Shown: piece by piece, positions 22,574 to 32,958 of the stretch
How positions within the stretch are numbered: position 1 is the first letter of the stretch
Layout: each line of letters opens with the position of its first letter
From: Boletus sp. NGJ
Taxonomy: Eukaryota; Basidiomycota; Agaricomycetes; Boletales; Boletaceae
Direction of reading: 5' to 3'
Assembly: GCA_019096195.1 (NCBI GenBank)
Contig: JAGTXK010000021.1
Location: 310,001-374,000 of the forward strand
Length of the DNA: 64,000 nt
Made by a program: the position numbers and the translations under genes
The notes under the pieces: generated by a model
The model's database searches: none
What the model was told of the DNA's origin: nothing
Seen by the model: only the letters and a program-made list of their open reading frames with translations

Positions 22574-22979
22574 TTACTCACACTGTTGTTTAACCTTGTA
22601 TTTGTCGATGGCATCAAGACCCTTGGTTTCGATCATGCGGTCGATGAAAGCACCGCTGGCAGCAGCTCTGATCCCAGTTATTAGTCGTTTAGCACCTCAG
22701 ACTGGTATGTATGTACGCACAAGATTTCCTTCGCCATGGCATGATTGACTTGTTCACCATTCTTCGTTTTGTGCTCATTCCACGTCTTCATGGCCTAGAA
22801 GAGGGTCAGCATGTTTCGTGTCAAAAAGAGGGTAGCGGACCTCGAAGGAGGCAGCAGCGGCGATGAGTTCATGAGAGAGCTTGGCTTTGTGAGGTGCGTT
22901 GACGACCTTTTGACATGAGACTCGTTGGCAAGGATGCCTAGTCCGATCTACTCACTTGGTTGTACGCATCCTCGTTCAT
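22574..22979 (-). CDS. CipC-like protein (DUF3759 family), 85 aa
   Basis: Four exons: 22979-22956, 22906-22841, 22794-22721, 22667-22574; introns of 49, 46 and 53 bp with clean GT/AG ends and consistent phases. The spliced protein begins MNEDAYNQVVNAPHKAKL, continues SHELIAAAASFEAMKTW, and ends GAFIDRMIETKGLDAIDKYK then VKQQCE. Family knowledge: this matches the CipC/DUF3759 proteins first noted as concanamycin-induced in Aspergillus, small cytosolic proteins of unknown biochemical role often induced by stress or in heterokaryons. Length is at the short end for the family. The gene is much too fragmented for an open-frame scan to find. Confidence 0.85.
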
Positions 22980-23064
22980 TGTGAAGTCTTGGTCTTGTTT
23001 GGAGAGTGGGGTAGAAGGGTGAGTTGGGTCAAGTGCAAGATAAAGATCAGTGATTGGGATGCGA

Positions 23065-23073
23065 CCTTTTATA
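23065..23073 (-). promoter_or_regulatory. TATA box of the CipC-like gene
   Basis: TATAAAAGG on the minus strand, about 90 bp upstream of the ATG at 22979. Confidence 0.6.
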
Positions 23074-23079
23074 CCCGGA

Positions 23080-24140
23080 TCAGCCGACGTCAGCACATGG
23101 TATTTCAGAATGGCAACCGGGGTACGAATTAAATTTTCACTGGTTTGAACGGCCTGCTCGGTGCTGCGATCTCACTTGGACCTTGTCCAGCTGCATCGCA
23201 AATGCACTGCCCGTTGCAGACCAATAGATTTTTCGATACTCGATAATCCCGTCTCCATCTCTGGTAAATATATTTTGGGTTGATTCTGGCACAAACCGAC
23301 TTTGGTGTTCCGTCATCGCATTTACTCCCAAGATGAGGTCCTCAACAGCGTGTTGGGCTCCCCCACACAGCCTTGCTGCGCTTCTCACTCGGAAATGCAC
23401 TCGCCATCCAATGTTCCCACAGAATGTAGTAATAGAGTTTCGTCTCTTCGCTTGGGGTGTGCGAGAACTGTTATCTATGCAAGTCATCGTTTAGCTACAC
23501 AAGTAGTGATATGCAGTCACGTTTGTGCTGTTGGGGTTTGCTCGCTAAACGAGGCCAGTGTGATAACAAAAAGTGGGGTACTCGTTCGGTTGCCGTATCT
23601 TCTGATTGGAACCAAGATAACCGACTCTCAGGTACAGCATTGAAGTGAGTCATCCCACCGGTAAACTTGACAAACGCCGGTAGGGGGCCACGTCTCCACC
23701 GTCTGGACGATAACCTCGGTCAGATCCAGCTGAACACGTAGGCAATTGACCAACGATGCTGCGGTATGGGACAAAGAACATTGATATTGAGCTGCCGCAT
23801 CCGATAGGCCAGAAGTTTACAGGCTCGGGCCGTCGGCTGTCCCGGTTCTGCGCAACTGAGTCAGCAGCCCCACAGCGCGGCTGCGGCTGTTCAACGTTCA
23901 AGGGTCGTCCGTTGTCGTCGGGGGCTATGTGCTCTCCAGCGAATTCGACTGGTCACTTTCTAGCGTATGATTCGTTGTTTTTTTTCGTTGGCTCGATGGC
24001 TGTTTCATGCCATGTCTCTTTCTTTCATTAAATTCATTTTTTGCGCACGAGAGAATATTATGATTGGTGCCTTCTTTAGTCGGTCGGGCGGTGTTTCCCG
24101 CCCGTTCGGGAACACGCGTTCTGAGCTTGAAAAGCTGTGA
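23080..24140. other. Divergent intergenic region, no gene recognised
   Basis: Lies between the CipC-like promoter (-) and the bZIP promoter (+). Frames at 23137-23640 and 23756-24031 lack recognisable features. Confidence 0.45.
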
Positions 24141-24249
24141 AAACGGGCCAAGGCTTTATAAGCTGGCCGAGTCACAGTAGTGCGCCATCCTTTTTTTCTC
24201 TCTAACCCCCATCTACCGAGCAGCCTCTGTGCCGCTCGCCAGCCGTCCT

Positions 24250-24256
24250 TGAGTCA
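24250..24256 (+). promoter_or_regulatory. TGAGTCA (Gcn4/AP-1 type) site in the bZIP leader
   Basis: Exact TGAGTCA about 155 bp upstream of the bZIP start codon and about 95 bp after a TATA-like TTATAAG (24156-24162). It is the consensus bound by Gcn4-type bZIP factors, which is what the downstream gene encodes; autoregulation is inference. Confidence 0.45.
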
Positions 24257-24410
24257 GTCGTACTCTCCCCAATCCCATCCGTGAGTGATTCAGTTCGATC
24301 TGCATCCGTTTCATTGTGTCCTACGTGTGCTCCATCTGGTCGGCACCGTCACGCAAAGCATATTACTGTATCGATTTCTGTCTATCGACTGAAATTTGCG
24401 TTCCGCGGTC

Positions 24411-26060
24411 ATGTCGGCATCCTCTCATGATCATGCGTCGACCCCGAGCTCGTCCGATCTGTCTCGTCCGTCCCCTCCTGGGCACTCACGAACATCATCG
24501 GCGCGCCCTTCGGGGTCACGGCCATCTCAGTGCTCACAGAGTCATATTGAACTCATGCCGCGCACGGATGCACACAATATCCCCTGTGTCGAGAATGAGA
24601 CGCTAATCACATCGTCCCGTGGTTCCAGACCCGCCAGGCCATCCGCGTTGTCGCCTGGCCCCAGACCCAATCCAATAACCCCTCTCCACTCCGCAATTTC
24701 AGATCAATATCTACCGTATACTCCAGATCAACATGTCCTCTCCATTCCGGACTTTCTGAACCAACGGCCGATCTCGCATCGTCCCAGTCTATCGCCTAAC
24801 CCCGGTCATCAGATCTCATCGCCCACTGTCCTTGAAAGTTCTACACTTTCAAGTTTGTCCACTCGCCATGCTGCGATAAACATCAACTCTGCACGTCCCC
24901 GGACGTCCAACCAGGTCTTTAACAATATCTCGGATCTCGCCGCCCATTATGGGATACCCCAATTTTTGCCAGCTACCCCTCGCATAACCCCACGTAGAAC
25001 AACAGGCATTGAAGAAGCATCTTTGCCGCAACAGACTGAATCCTTCTCGTCTTCATCCGATTTCGAAAACCTTTGCTCCAACTATTTGAACATGTTGTCT
25101 CAAAAACCTGGTGATGGCAGCGCGAATGTTGTCTCCTCCGAGGACACCGCGCCGGTAGCGGCCGCCACAAACGTGACGGACGTTGAGGTTATTCGGTCAC
25201 TTATGGATGTGCTGAATGGTTCGTTGTGTTTGGCTACTTGCTTCATTCAATCCGACTCACCTTGCTGCGCAGCAACACCAGAGCTTCAGATGTCCAACGA
25301 TCTGAACGAGTATCTCACATCTCCGCTCATTGATTCGCCTCTCGATGATGACTTGCTCACTACCCCTGCTATCGGATCCGATATGCATATGGACGTCATG
25401 ACAAGTCCGCTTATGGGTGACTTTGGGAATGACCCAATTAGCGAATATCCGTCTCTGTTCAGCGACTTCAACGACACCATGGATCAGGGGTCGAAATCGT
25501 CGCAGAATGAGCCATTCGTCGTTCCCCACCAACCAAACTTCGATAGGATGTATCGTCTAGAGTCTCCCATCACACCGTTCATCGACTCCCCTAGTGCCTC
25601 TCCGTTCAATAGAAAGACGGCACCTCTTCCATCAGCCAAGCGCAAGGTTGCCGCTACCGGTACTCGCAGGAACCTTACTCCCGAGTCGCTTGTTCCGATT
25701 GACGCACCCACTCAGATGCGCAAGTATCTTACTCCCTCCACTACTTCTCGGAAAGAGCTTCCCGCAACCTGGCGTCGTAAGCGGCTTCGCACCGCTGGCC
25801 CCGGAGATGAAGAGGACCAACTCGTTGAGGAGGGTCTGAGTCCCACGATGTCAGAGCAGGAGCAGATTGAAGCGAAGCGACGTCAAAACACAGTCGCAGC
25901 TCGTCGGAGTCGTAAGCGTAAGCTGGAGTACCAGCGGGAGTTGGAGGAGAGTCTGGAACAGTACAAGCGGGAGGGTGAGATGTGGAAGCAGCGAGCGATG
26001 ACCTGTCAGGCATTGCTTCGCAGCCACCATATCGAATGCCCAGAGTTCCCAGAGTCATGA
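24411..26060 (+). CDS. bZIP transcription factor, Gcn4/CpcA-like
   Basis: Start at the first ATG (MSASSHDHAS); the frame is open a little further up but only from a TTG. One probable 54-bp intron, 25219-25272 (gttcgt...gcgcag), in frame and without stops; removing it gives 531 aa and joins VLNATPELQ. The N-terminal two-thirds is Ser/Pro-rich and acidic in places (activation-domain character). The C-terminus has EAKRRQNTVAARRSRKRK, with the Asn, Ala-Ala and Arg that contact DNA in Gcn4 (NTEAARRSR), followed by a short leucine-zipper region ELEESLEQYKREGEMWKQ. Gcn4/CpcA factors activate amino-acid biosynthesis genes on starvation. The leader from the TATA-like element to the start has no ATG, so the uORF control typical of yeast GCN4 is not visible here unless transcription begins farther upstream. 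Confidence 0.85.
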   Translation: MSASSHDHASTPSSSDLSRPSPPGHSRTSSARPSGSRPSQCSQSHIELMPRTDAHNIPCVENETLITSSRGSRPARPSALSPGPRPNPITPLHSAISDQYLPYTPDQHVLSIPDFLNQRPISHRPSLSPNPGHQISSPTVLESSTLSSLSTRHAAININSARPRTSNQVFNNISDLAAHYGIPQFLPATPRITPRRTTGIEEASLPQQTESFSSSSDFENLCSNYLNMLSQKPGDGSANVVSSEDTAPVAAATNVTDVEVIRSLMDVLNGSLCLATCFIQSDSPCCAATPELQMSNDLNEYLTSPLIDSPLDDDLLTTPAIGSDMHMDVMTSPLMGDFGNDPISEYPSLFSDFNDTMDQGSKSSQNEPFVVPHQPNFDRMYRLESPITPFIDSPSASPFNRKTAPLPSAKRKVAATGTRRNLTPESLVPIDAPTQMRKYLTPSTTSRKELPATWRRKRLRTAGPGDEEDQLVEEGLSPTMSEQEQIEAKRRQNTVAARRSRKRKLEYQRELEESLEQYKREGEMWKQRAMTCQALLRSHHIECPEFPES

Positions 26061-26594
26061 CCTCTACTCCTGTCGGCGGTTTTTCTTGTCTTTCTCTATA
26101 CCCATCGCTGTCTTCGTCCCATGCAGTCCTTCATTTTCTTCTTTTCGCAGACGATATACGCCTAGCCCCAGCCTGGGTGATCAGGCTGTAATCTTCGATG
26201 CTCCGTGTATTCCTACTACACCCATCCACATTCCCCACATTCACTGGTTAGGAGCATCGTCGTAACCCCCATCCCTCTGTCCTCCCTTTTCGTGATTCAA
26301 CCTGTCCCCCATCTTTTACTCGATATGCGCCATGTGTCTCCTTAGATTGAATAAACCAAACTTTTGTCGGTTGTAATTTCGGATTAGTGTGATGAATACA
26401 CCGCCATGGCGGGGCATGGGAAGCCCACTTTTTCTATAATATCTGCTTACGTCGAACGATTACTGGAACGTTTTAACCCCCAGCTTTCATCAGCCAAAAT
26501 TCCGCGCCAACGCCGCTCGGCGTTCTCCACCTCTATTAACCTGGGTCGTGAGCCTCGTGGTCGAAGCCTCCCTCTCTCCACTCCTCGCTTCCCC

Positions 26595-28531
26595 ATGTTT
26601 GCCACATCCAATAACAACTACGAACGCCTCGAAGGCGGGATGAGCCCCGTCAGACCGAGCAGAAAGTTCGCTTGGAAAAAGATAGCGATCGGCTGCGGCG
26701 TACTCCTGGGGCTCATCTGGTTTTTCGGTCCCCGTGGAGACGGCCTCTCAGCGGGTACGCTGTCCTTTTTTTATATATAAAAAAGCGAGCGAAACATAAA
26801 ACCCACATCAATTCCTTTACAGAACTTTCAACTCCTAAACTAGAAGACGTTTACCCAGGCAAGATACCCTTTGAAACGCAGGCGAGCGAGGTGCTCGGTT
26901 CAGACGATGCCACCCATTCGACCTTGCCCGAGTTTTCGAAACCTGAACTCGAAGACGAACTCGAAGATGATATTTACCCGCCGCAAGACAAGATACCCTT
27001 TGAAACGCCAGCGAGCGTGGCGCTAGATTGGGAGGATGATATCCCTTTGACCACGACGCCCACCCCGACCGACTCCGCTCCATCCTCGGTTCCTACGTCC
27101 GCCGAAACCGATCCCGACCCGCTCGGGACGGTCTACTGCACAGAGCCGTATGCGCCACACCTCCCACTCGTGCAATACGCGCTCATGATCGACGCGGGTT
27201 CGACCGGTTCACGTATCCACATATACAAATTCAACCACTGCGGTCCGTCGCCCGCGTACGAATACGAAGTGTTCAAGATGATTCAGCCGGGCTTGTCTGA
27301 TCCGACCAAGACGCCTCAAGGCGCTGCGGAGAGTCTAGACGTCCTCTTGGACGAAGCGCTCCGCGTCGTACCGCCGTCGTTGCACCACTGCACCCCATTG
27401 GCGGTGAAAGCGACGGCGGGGCTCCGTTTGCTCGGCCTCGAGGAAAGCCAGGCGATTTTGGAGGCGGTGGAGACGAGGTTGAGGGGTGCGTATCCGTTCG
27501 TGGTGCCGGACGAGGATGGGGTGGTGATCATGGATGGCAAGGACGAAGGTGTGTATGCGTGGATTACGGTGAATTATTTGTTAGGTGCGATTCGGGCGGA
27601 TGCGCCCAAGGATGCGCCGACGTATGCGGTGCTTGATTTAGGGGGTGGGTCGACGCAGATCGTGTTCGAGCCGGAGAAGAGTGAGGAGGCGAGGGCTGCT
27701 TTGGATGTGGATGCGGGTGGGGTGCTCAAGGATGGGGAACACAAGTATGAGTTGGCGTTTGGGGGGGAGGAGAGGGTGCTGTATCAGCATTCGTATTTGG
27801 GGTATGGGTTGAAGAGTGCGAGGGAGAGCGTGCATCGGGTGGTGGAGTTTATGAGTGGGTTGAGGGCGGCGCGGGTGAGTGGCGAGCTGCCAAGGGTCCC
27901 GAATCCGTGTCTCGCACAGACGACGACGAAGGAAGTGGATATACCTCTTGGGGAGGACAAGATCAAGGTGTTGATGGCAGGAGAGGACGTTGGAAGTTTC
28001 GAGGCGTGTAATCGGGTATTGGAGTTGGTTATGGCCAAGGATGCGTGAGCTGTCATTATTTTTTTGGTGTCGTTGACGACTGACGGTTATTGTAGTATCT
28101 GCGAGGTCAAACCATGCTCGTTCAACGGTGTCTACCAGCCTTCGTTGTTGGATGCGTTCCCGACGGGCAGGATCCTCCTCCTGTCCTACTTTTACGATCG
28201 GATCATGCCCCTGGTACCCCCACCACCCACCGACACCCAACCGCGTATCACCGTCTCGACGATCGCCACCCTCGCCCGTCAAGTCTGTGCAGGCCCGAAC
28301 AGTTGGCTGGAGCACTGGGCCCCCTACCCCAGCGTGATCGAGGAGTTGGAAGGCCGGCCAGAGTGGTGTCTCGACCTGACGTTCATGCATGCCTTGTTGG
28401 GACTTGGGTACGAATTCGAGGACGTGCGGGATGTGGAGCTCGGGAAGCGGATCGAGGGGACGGAGTTGGGGTGGTGTCTTGGTGCGACGATCGCGATGGT
28501 GGGAGGTGGGGAGGTCAAGTGTCGGGCATGA
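26595..28531 (+). CDS. GDA1: GDA1/CD39-family nucleoside diphosphatase (Golgi guanosine diphosphatase-like), 605 aa
   Basis: Exons 26595-26754, 26823-28044, 28096-28531 (introns of 68 and 51 bp). Type II membrane topology: short cytosolic tail, then KKIAIGCGVLLGLIWFFG as the anchor. All apyrase conserved regions are visible: DAGSTGSRIHIYKF, KATAGLRLLG, DEGVYAWITVNYLLG, LDLGGGSTQIVF and QHSYLGYGL. Family role: hydrolyses GDP/UDP released by Golgi glycosyltransferases so nucleotide-sugar import can continue. The stem between anchor and catalytic domain holds two diverged copies of a unit with KIPFET. A further in-frame ATG at 26406 in a better initiation context would add 63 residues; I prefer 26595 because it gives the usual short tail (MFATSNNNYERLEGG). 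Confidence 0.9.
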
Positions 28532-28739
28532 GGGGTGCCCTTGGACGAGTGTGAATGTGGACCGGAACAGTACTAGTATCATCATACTTATGGAACGCGA
28601 GTTAGAGCGAACGTTGTATCCATGTATAGGATATATCTTGTCGTCTAGAGGCCTCAACGAACTTTTTTTTTTCTTGGTACCCAGCCGCGGGTGAGCACGT
28701 AGACATTCGAATTCGACTCTGTCAGAGAACTGACGGGTC

Positions 28740-29050
28740 CGAGAAGCATATGTACACGAAATTAACCACATCTGAACGACACAGGACAAGCATATCATAC
28801 ATGTGGTGCAATCGAAAAACCATCATCTTGAGACGACTCCAGACGTCTTCTAATCAATATTTCCGTTCAGCGTCGACTCGTCACTACGAGGATGTTACGC
28901 AGCATCATCGCTGGAGAGACTACAGGGAAAGCATTGTCAGTCGACATTCGGAAGGTGTTTGAGATGACAGAAGCACGATGGCTCCGGTGGTAGTAGCAAA
29001 GCCGGTTGTACTAGTACCGAGCGATGTCGATCAAGTAAAACATTGCATAA
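28740..29050 (-). repeat. SSP 3' flank relic, inverted
   Basis: Minus-strand match to the SSP 3' flank (caatcgaaaaaccatcatct, gtcgactcgt, gcattgtcag, accgagcgatgtcgat). No SSP coding exons remain next to it. Confidence 0.55.
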
Positions 29051-29089
29051 GCACGGGCGAGTACTGTCGGGGCAAGTCAGTACACGAAC

Positions 29090-29480
29090 CGGGTGCAGAT
29101 AAAAAATCCAGGGCTATTTGAGCTAATCGAGGGCGCTTGACGATAACGTCGTAATGGTCATAGACTGTCGACTTCCATCGCCGCCTTGATTCTGCTGTCA
29201 AGATCGAAGAATTTTGAAGTTAGCCTGAGCATTTGCTAGCATAGTAACTTACATACCTATGATTTTATCGTCACCCTCATTCCACGCTTCAGCGTCCGTA
29301 GTGTTTTCAGTTCGTTTCCCTCGTTTCTTCACAGGTGATATGAGCACAGCTGGTGGGGACTGATGGCCTCTTTTGTCAGAGCGGCTGCGAAGATTTTTTG
29401 ATGGAGAGTCGGGCGGTGTTGGATTAATTATGGGACGACTCGGATGCTGGAGGTGAACGAGCGCGAGCCATGATGATAAC
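29090..29480 (-). pseudogene. Possible hAT-type transposase N-terminal relic
   Basis: Minus strand: a start MARARSPPASESS near 29470 with early closure, then in another frame DKRGHQSPPAVLISPVKKRG and, after a GT...AG interval (about 29262-29200), RRRWKSTVYDHYDVIVKR, which resembles the lead-in to a BED-type zinc finger in fungal hAT transposases. No catalytic region follows. Confidence 0.35.
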
Positions 29481-29599
29481 TCTCTCGTGTGCTTGAAGGT
29501 ATGGAAACCTTCATATTATGCAAGGAAAGGTACAATAATGAAGAAAAAAATAAGCGTAGAATGATAGTCGAGATTGAGAGACATGCACGGCCTCAGGCC

Positions 29600-30180
29600 T
29601 CAGGCCTATGGCAGGTATAGATGTGTGGATCCGCCCGTGGATATCCACGGATCCTACATGTAAACCGACCCCTTACCCATCCCCGTCCGGGTCAGGGCAC
29701 CCAGCCCACCTTCACCCACACCACCCAGCCCACCACATTACCCACGTGTATGAACCGGACATGCCCTACCCATGCCATGCCCTACGATTAATGCGCTTAT
29801 TGAATATGTTTACAAAAGGGTACACACAGGCTGAAAGTACGCTCGCCGGGGAAATATGAAGAGCATGACATCATTTCGACCCCGACCAAAGATGTTCGGA
29901 AGCGCTGGTAAAGTGAGATCAGGTTAAGTAGCACCAGAACCGAGAACGCGCCCGTCAAAGAAGATTTGTGGACTGGTGTTGGAGTTGGTGACCCGGAACC
30001 TTCAAGTTGAGACTCGCCCTGTGACCATGCCTCAACACGTAAGTTACACTTTTTTTTAAATAGTTCATGAGACTCTGTCCGGGAACTGATGGGCAACCAA
30101 GCACGTAAAGGGAGAACTATCATTCTCTCTCTGAACCAACGACACAGGGTAGGGATATCAAAAATATGGTACGGTTGAAA
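29600..30180. other. Intergenic with an SSP tail relic near 29795-29830
   Basis: gtttacaaaagggtacacaca (29810-29829) is the reverse of the SSP tail (CVPLL region) with a small deletion. The adjacent minus-strand frame (29797-30189, 130 codons) includes KSSLTGAFSVLVLLNLISLY but no start or family I can defend. Confidence 0.4.
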
Positions 30181-30400
30181 AATTAGCACCTCGAGACTAG
30201 ACCTCTTTTTCTGATCAATACTCCATTTAGAGTCACCTCGTTGCGACGGTGTTACGCAGATGGCGTGCTCGTGGGTCTACATTGAAGGAAAGCATTGTCA
30301 GTAAGCGTTCGGAAGCTGGTCGAGATAACAGAAGTACGAGTACATACTTGGCAGTGGCATAATAGCCATAGTTTTGACTGCAGAGCGATGTCGATGAGTA
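30180..30400 (-). repeat. SSP 3' flank family, copy C (inverted)
   Basis: Reverse of the block at 19540-19720, including the 3'-UTR intron-like segment; belongs to SSP5. Confidence 0.6.
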
Positions 30401-30409
30401 CAATCGAAT

Positions 30410-30540
30410 GTTTAAAATGGGTACACACGTGACAGGGACAAGTGTATAGCCAGTCCCGTCCCAGGCAGACGTATAGCCAGTCCCGCCAATGGCAGACGTA
30501 TTGCCAGTCACCTGTCTCTTTCTATAAACAGGGTCAGTAA
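30410..30540 (-). other. Candidate alternative terminal exon of SSP5 with TGYTSAWDG repeats
   Basis: Minus strand after tttatag: KRQV, TGNTSAIGG, TGYTSAWDG, TGYTLVPV, TCVPIL. Three 9-residue-like units here, two in the SSP4 counterpart. The frame matches the phase of SSP exon 1. Confidence 0.35.
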
Positions 30541-30655
30541 ACGTTCGGGAGCTGGTTGACAACAGATTTTAGCACGGCTACATACTTGGCAGGGTGGTCG
30601 GAAGTAATCTTTTGGCTAGTACCGAGTGATGTCGATTGATACACTTGTCGAATGG

Positions 30656-30856
30656 TTACAAAAGGGGTACACACTGCTCGCCATCCGGAGCGCGAGAGTC
30701 AACTACGTTGACGGCGATATCCCTCGCAGCGTTGGGAGGGTTCAAGGGTAGCGCGCAGACGAAGGCAACGCAGAGGAGAAGAGCGCTGAATGTGCACACA
30801 GTCGATGCGACGACGATAGGACGAGATACAAGAACATACCTGAGCTTGGCGAACAT
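30656..30856 (-). CDS. Small secreted peptide SSP5 (48 aa, spliced)
   Basis: Exons 30856-30840 and 30785-30656; 54-bp phase-2 intron. Product: leader MFAKLSALLLCVAFVCA, core beginning LPLNPPNAARDIAV, tail QCVPLL. Near-identical to SSP4 but inverted and 11 kb away. Stop is followed by taaccattcgacaagtgta as in SSP4. No NHFRYW gene remains beside it; the Harbinger/hAT island begins 400 bp upstream. Confidence 0.75.
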   Translation of the reverse strand: MFAKLRYVLVSRPIVVASTVCTFSALLLCVAFVCALPLNPPNAARDIAVNVVDSRAPDGEQCVPLL

Positions 30857-30973
30857 AGTATCGGGCGACGAAATGCGAGATGGGTAGATTGTAAAGGTGG
30901 ACGATCGAACGATTGAATGATTGGGGATGAGCTGTCTGAGGGACGACTCAGTGAAGCGCTTGAACCTAGGTGG

Positions 30974-31045
30974 CTTTTATATCGAATAGGTTGTTCGAGT
31001 AATAAAGGATTGAATGATCTCGTTCCTCCTTTCTGACATGTATAC
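30974..31045 (-). promoter_or_regulatory. SSP5 promoter: TATA box and ACATGTCAGAA element
   Basis: Minus strand TATAAAAG at 30981-30974 and ACATGTCAGAA at about 31041-31031; same spacing as the plus-strand copies. Confidence 0.6.
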
Positions 31046-31230
31046 ACTGTATTACTGGCATCTCAAAACGAGGCTTGGGACAGGATTAGACTCGGTTGCA
31101 AACCAATTTTTTCGGTCTTGTTGACATCGGATGCGGGTTGGGGGGGCGTGTTTGTAACAAGTGACATCTGACGGACACCACTATGATTTACTTGACAGTT
31201 TTACGCGATAGCTGGTTTTTAATAATATTA

Positions 31231-31263
31231 GTGATGGCCAGGTTCGGTTCCGTCCAGTCCAAT
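31231..31263. mobile_element. Possible hAT terminus left of the Harbinger
   Basis: tagtgatggccaggttcggt (31231-31250) has the look of a hAT end (TAGTGATGGCC-GGTTCGG style). With the transposase fragment at 34989-35400 it suggests that the Harbinger landed in an older hAT copy. Confidence 0.3.
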
Positions 31264-31266
31264 TAA

Positions 31267-31326
31267 GGTCCCGTTTTCCTTGCTTCAAAATTGGCCGGCT
31301 AACTTCGGTTAACTTCGGCTAGGCTG
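31267..31326 (+). repeat. Harbinger left terminal inverted repeat
   Basis: About 60 bp; roughly 53 of 60 positions match the reverse of 34730-34789. Confidence 0.85.
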
Positions 31327-31600
31327 GGCAGCGCTCGGCTAATGTACTCACCTTTGTATAATGTAAGCGTCATGTGAGTTGTTATCATGTGATGAATTCT
31401 GGTCATGTGAGCAACTCTGGTCACATGTTCATGCATCACATGCATTTTCCCACACGTCAGAGCGGTCACATTCTACCGGAATCTCGCTTCCCGGAACACC
31501 GTGGGGTCCCTACTAAATATACATTTCCCCACACCGTGATCCTATAAGCACATCGACCGATTGATCACAATAGCAAAGCTTCTCCCTCACACTGTTCACC

Positions 31601-32849
31601 ATGGATCTCGAAGCACAACTTATTCACCAACCTCCCAGAAACAGACTTCTTATATTGCTTATGATGGCTGCAGCCCAGATCTCTATGTTCTACCATCAGA
31701 TCTTTCTTGTTCCAACTCCCAGAATCCCTTATCACACATCAATCTTGACTGGTGAAGCTTGGATTATTGAGCTACTCAATGGCCATCCAGACTGAATTTG
31801 CAACAATCTTGGTGACAAGTGTTAGCCACAATGTTTTCAATGCCTTGATCACCACTCTCATTCACAATGGCTTTACCAAATTCCGTGGTGGCATTACTGT
31901 TGAGGAACAGCTTGGATATACCTGTGTTATAGGTCTCAGCTCTTGACTTGTTGATGAACGGTTCCAACATTCTCCTAGTACAATTACAAGGTATGTGATA
32001 ATATATTTCTTCAACTTTACTAAAGCAAAGTGTATAGATACTTCAAGCGAATGCTTCAGTTTTTTGCATCACATCCATTTTATACTTCCCAGGTTAAACT
32101 TCCTATAGCTACTACTCCAATTTCTCTAGCTATCACTACTGATCCTCATTTTCATGCTTTCCAGAACTGCATTGGTGCAGTTGATGGAACATATATTCAT
32201 GCTTTTGTTCCTCATGAAGATCATGTTCATATGCGCAATCATAAAGGTTTTCTTTCTCAAAATTGTTTGTTTGCTTGTAACTTTGATTTTCTTTTCATAT
32301 ATGCAATGACAGGATGGATGGAGCTTCTGCTAATGCAGCTTTATGGAATAATGCTCATGCTCATGATTTCAGGATTCCAGAGGGGTGCTATCTCCTTGCA
32401 GATGCAGGATTTGGATCCTGCAGTGCATTGCTTGTACTCTATCAGGGTGTTCGGTATCACTTGAAGGAGTGGCACCAAGCCAATTTACGGTAGGTTTTCT
32501 ATACTAGTCACAAACCATTAGTTCTAAAATATCCTATAGACCAGTCAATAAAGAGGAATTGTTCAACCTTCACCATGCATCACTCTAGAACATTATTGAA
32601 CAGATATTTGGTGTAATGAAGTGTTAATGGCATATCCTTCAGCTCCCTATCAAATACAACATGGAGATACAGGCACAGATCCCAGCAGCACTTTGTGCTA
32701 TCCACAACTTCATTCACAAGCTTGATCCTGAAACATTTTTTGATTCTGAATTCAGTGCACTTGCACTAGAGCAAACTGCTGAAGATGATGATGGTATGGT
32801 ATTTGGCACATTGGCAGAAGGGCCAGCTAACACAGGGGAAAGATAGGAG
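31601..32849 (+). pseudogene. Harbinger transposase (DDE_Tnp_4 type), decayed
   Basis: From MDLEAQLIHQPPRN; HTH-like upstream part HNVFNALITTLIHNGF, an intron (gtatgt...tgtatag, about 31990-32035) joining ITRYFKRML, then the catalytic segments FQNCIGAVDGTYIHAFVP (first Asp) and, in an adjacent frame, LLADAGFGSC (second Asp), then AALCAIHNFIHKLDPETF near the end. In-frame stops include GHPD-stop-ICNN, where relatives have Arg, and there is at least one frame change. Confidence 0.8.
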
Positions 32850-32958
32850 GCAGACAGAAGATGTGGTGAGATTGCAGAAGAGATGTGGATCCAATATTGT
32901 GAAGCAGGAAAGGCATAGAAAGAATGTCAAGGATGATATGGACATGTACATGATACTA

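Noticed and set aside
24396-24410. bZIP start at 24396
   Set aside because: The codon there is TTG; the first ATG is 24411. The same reasoning moved the starts of the WD40 protein (55808) and P450 copy 1 (52605).
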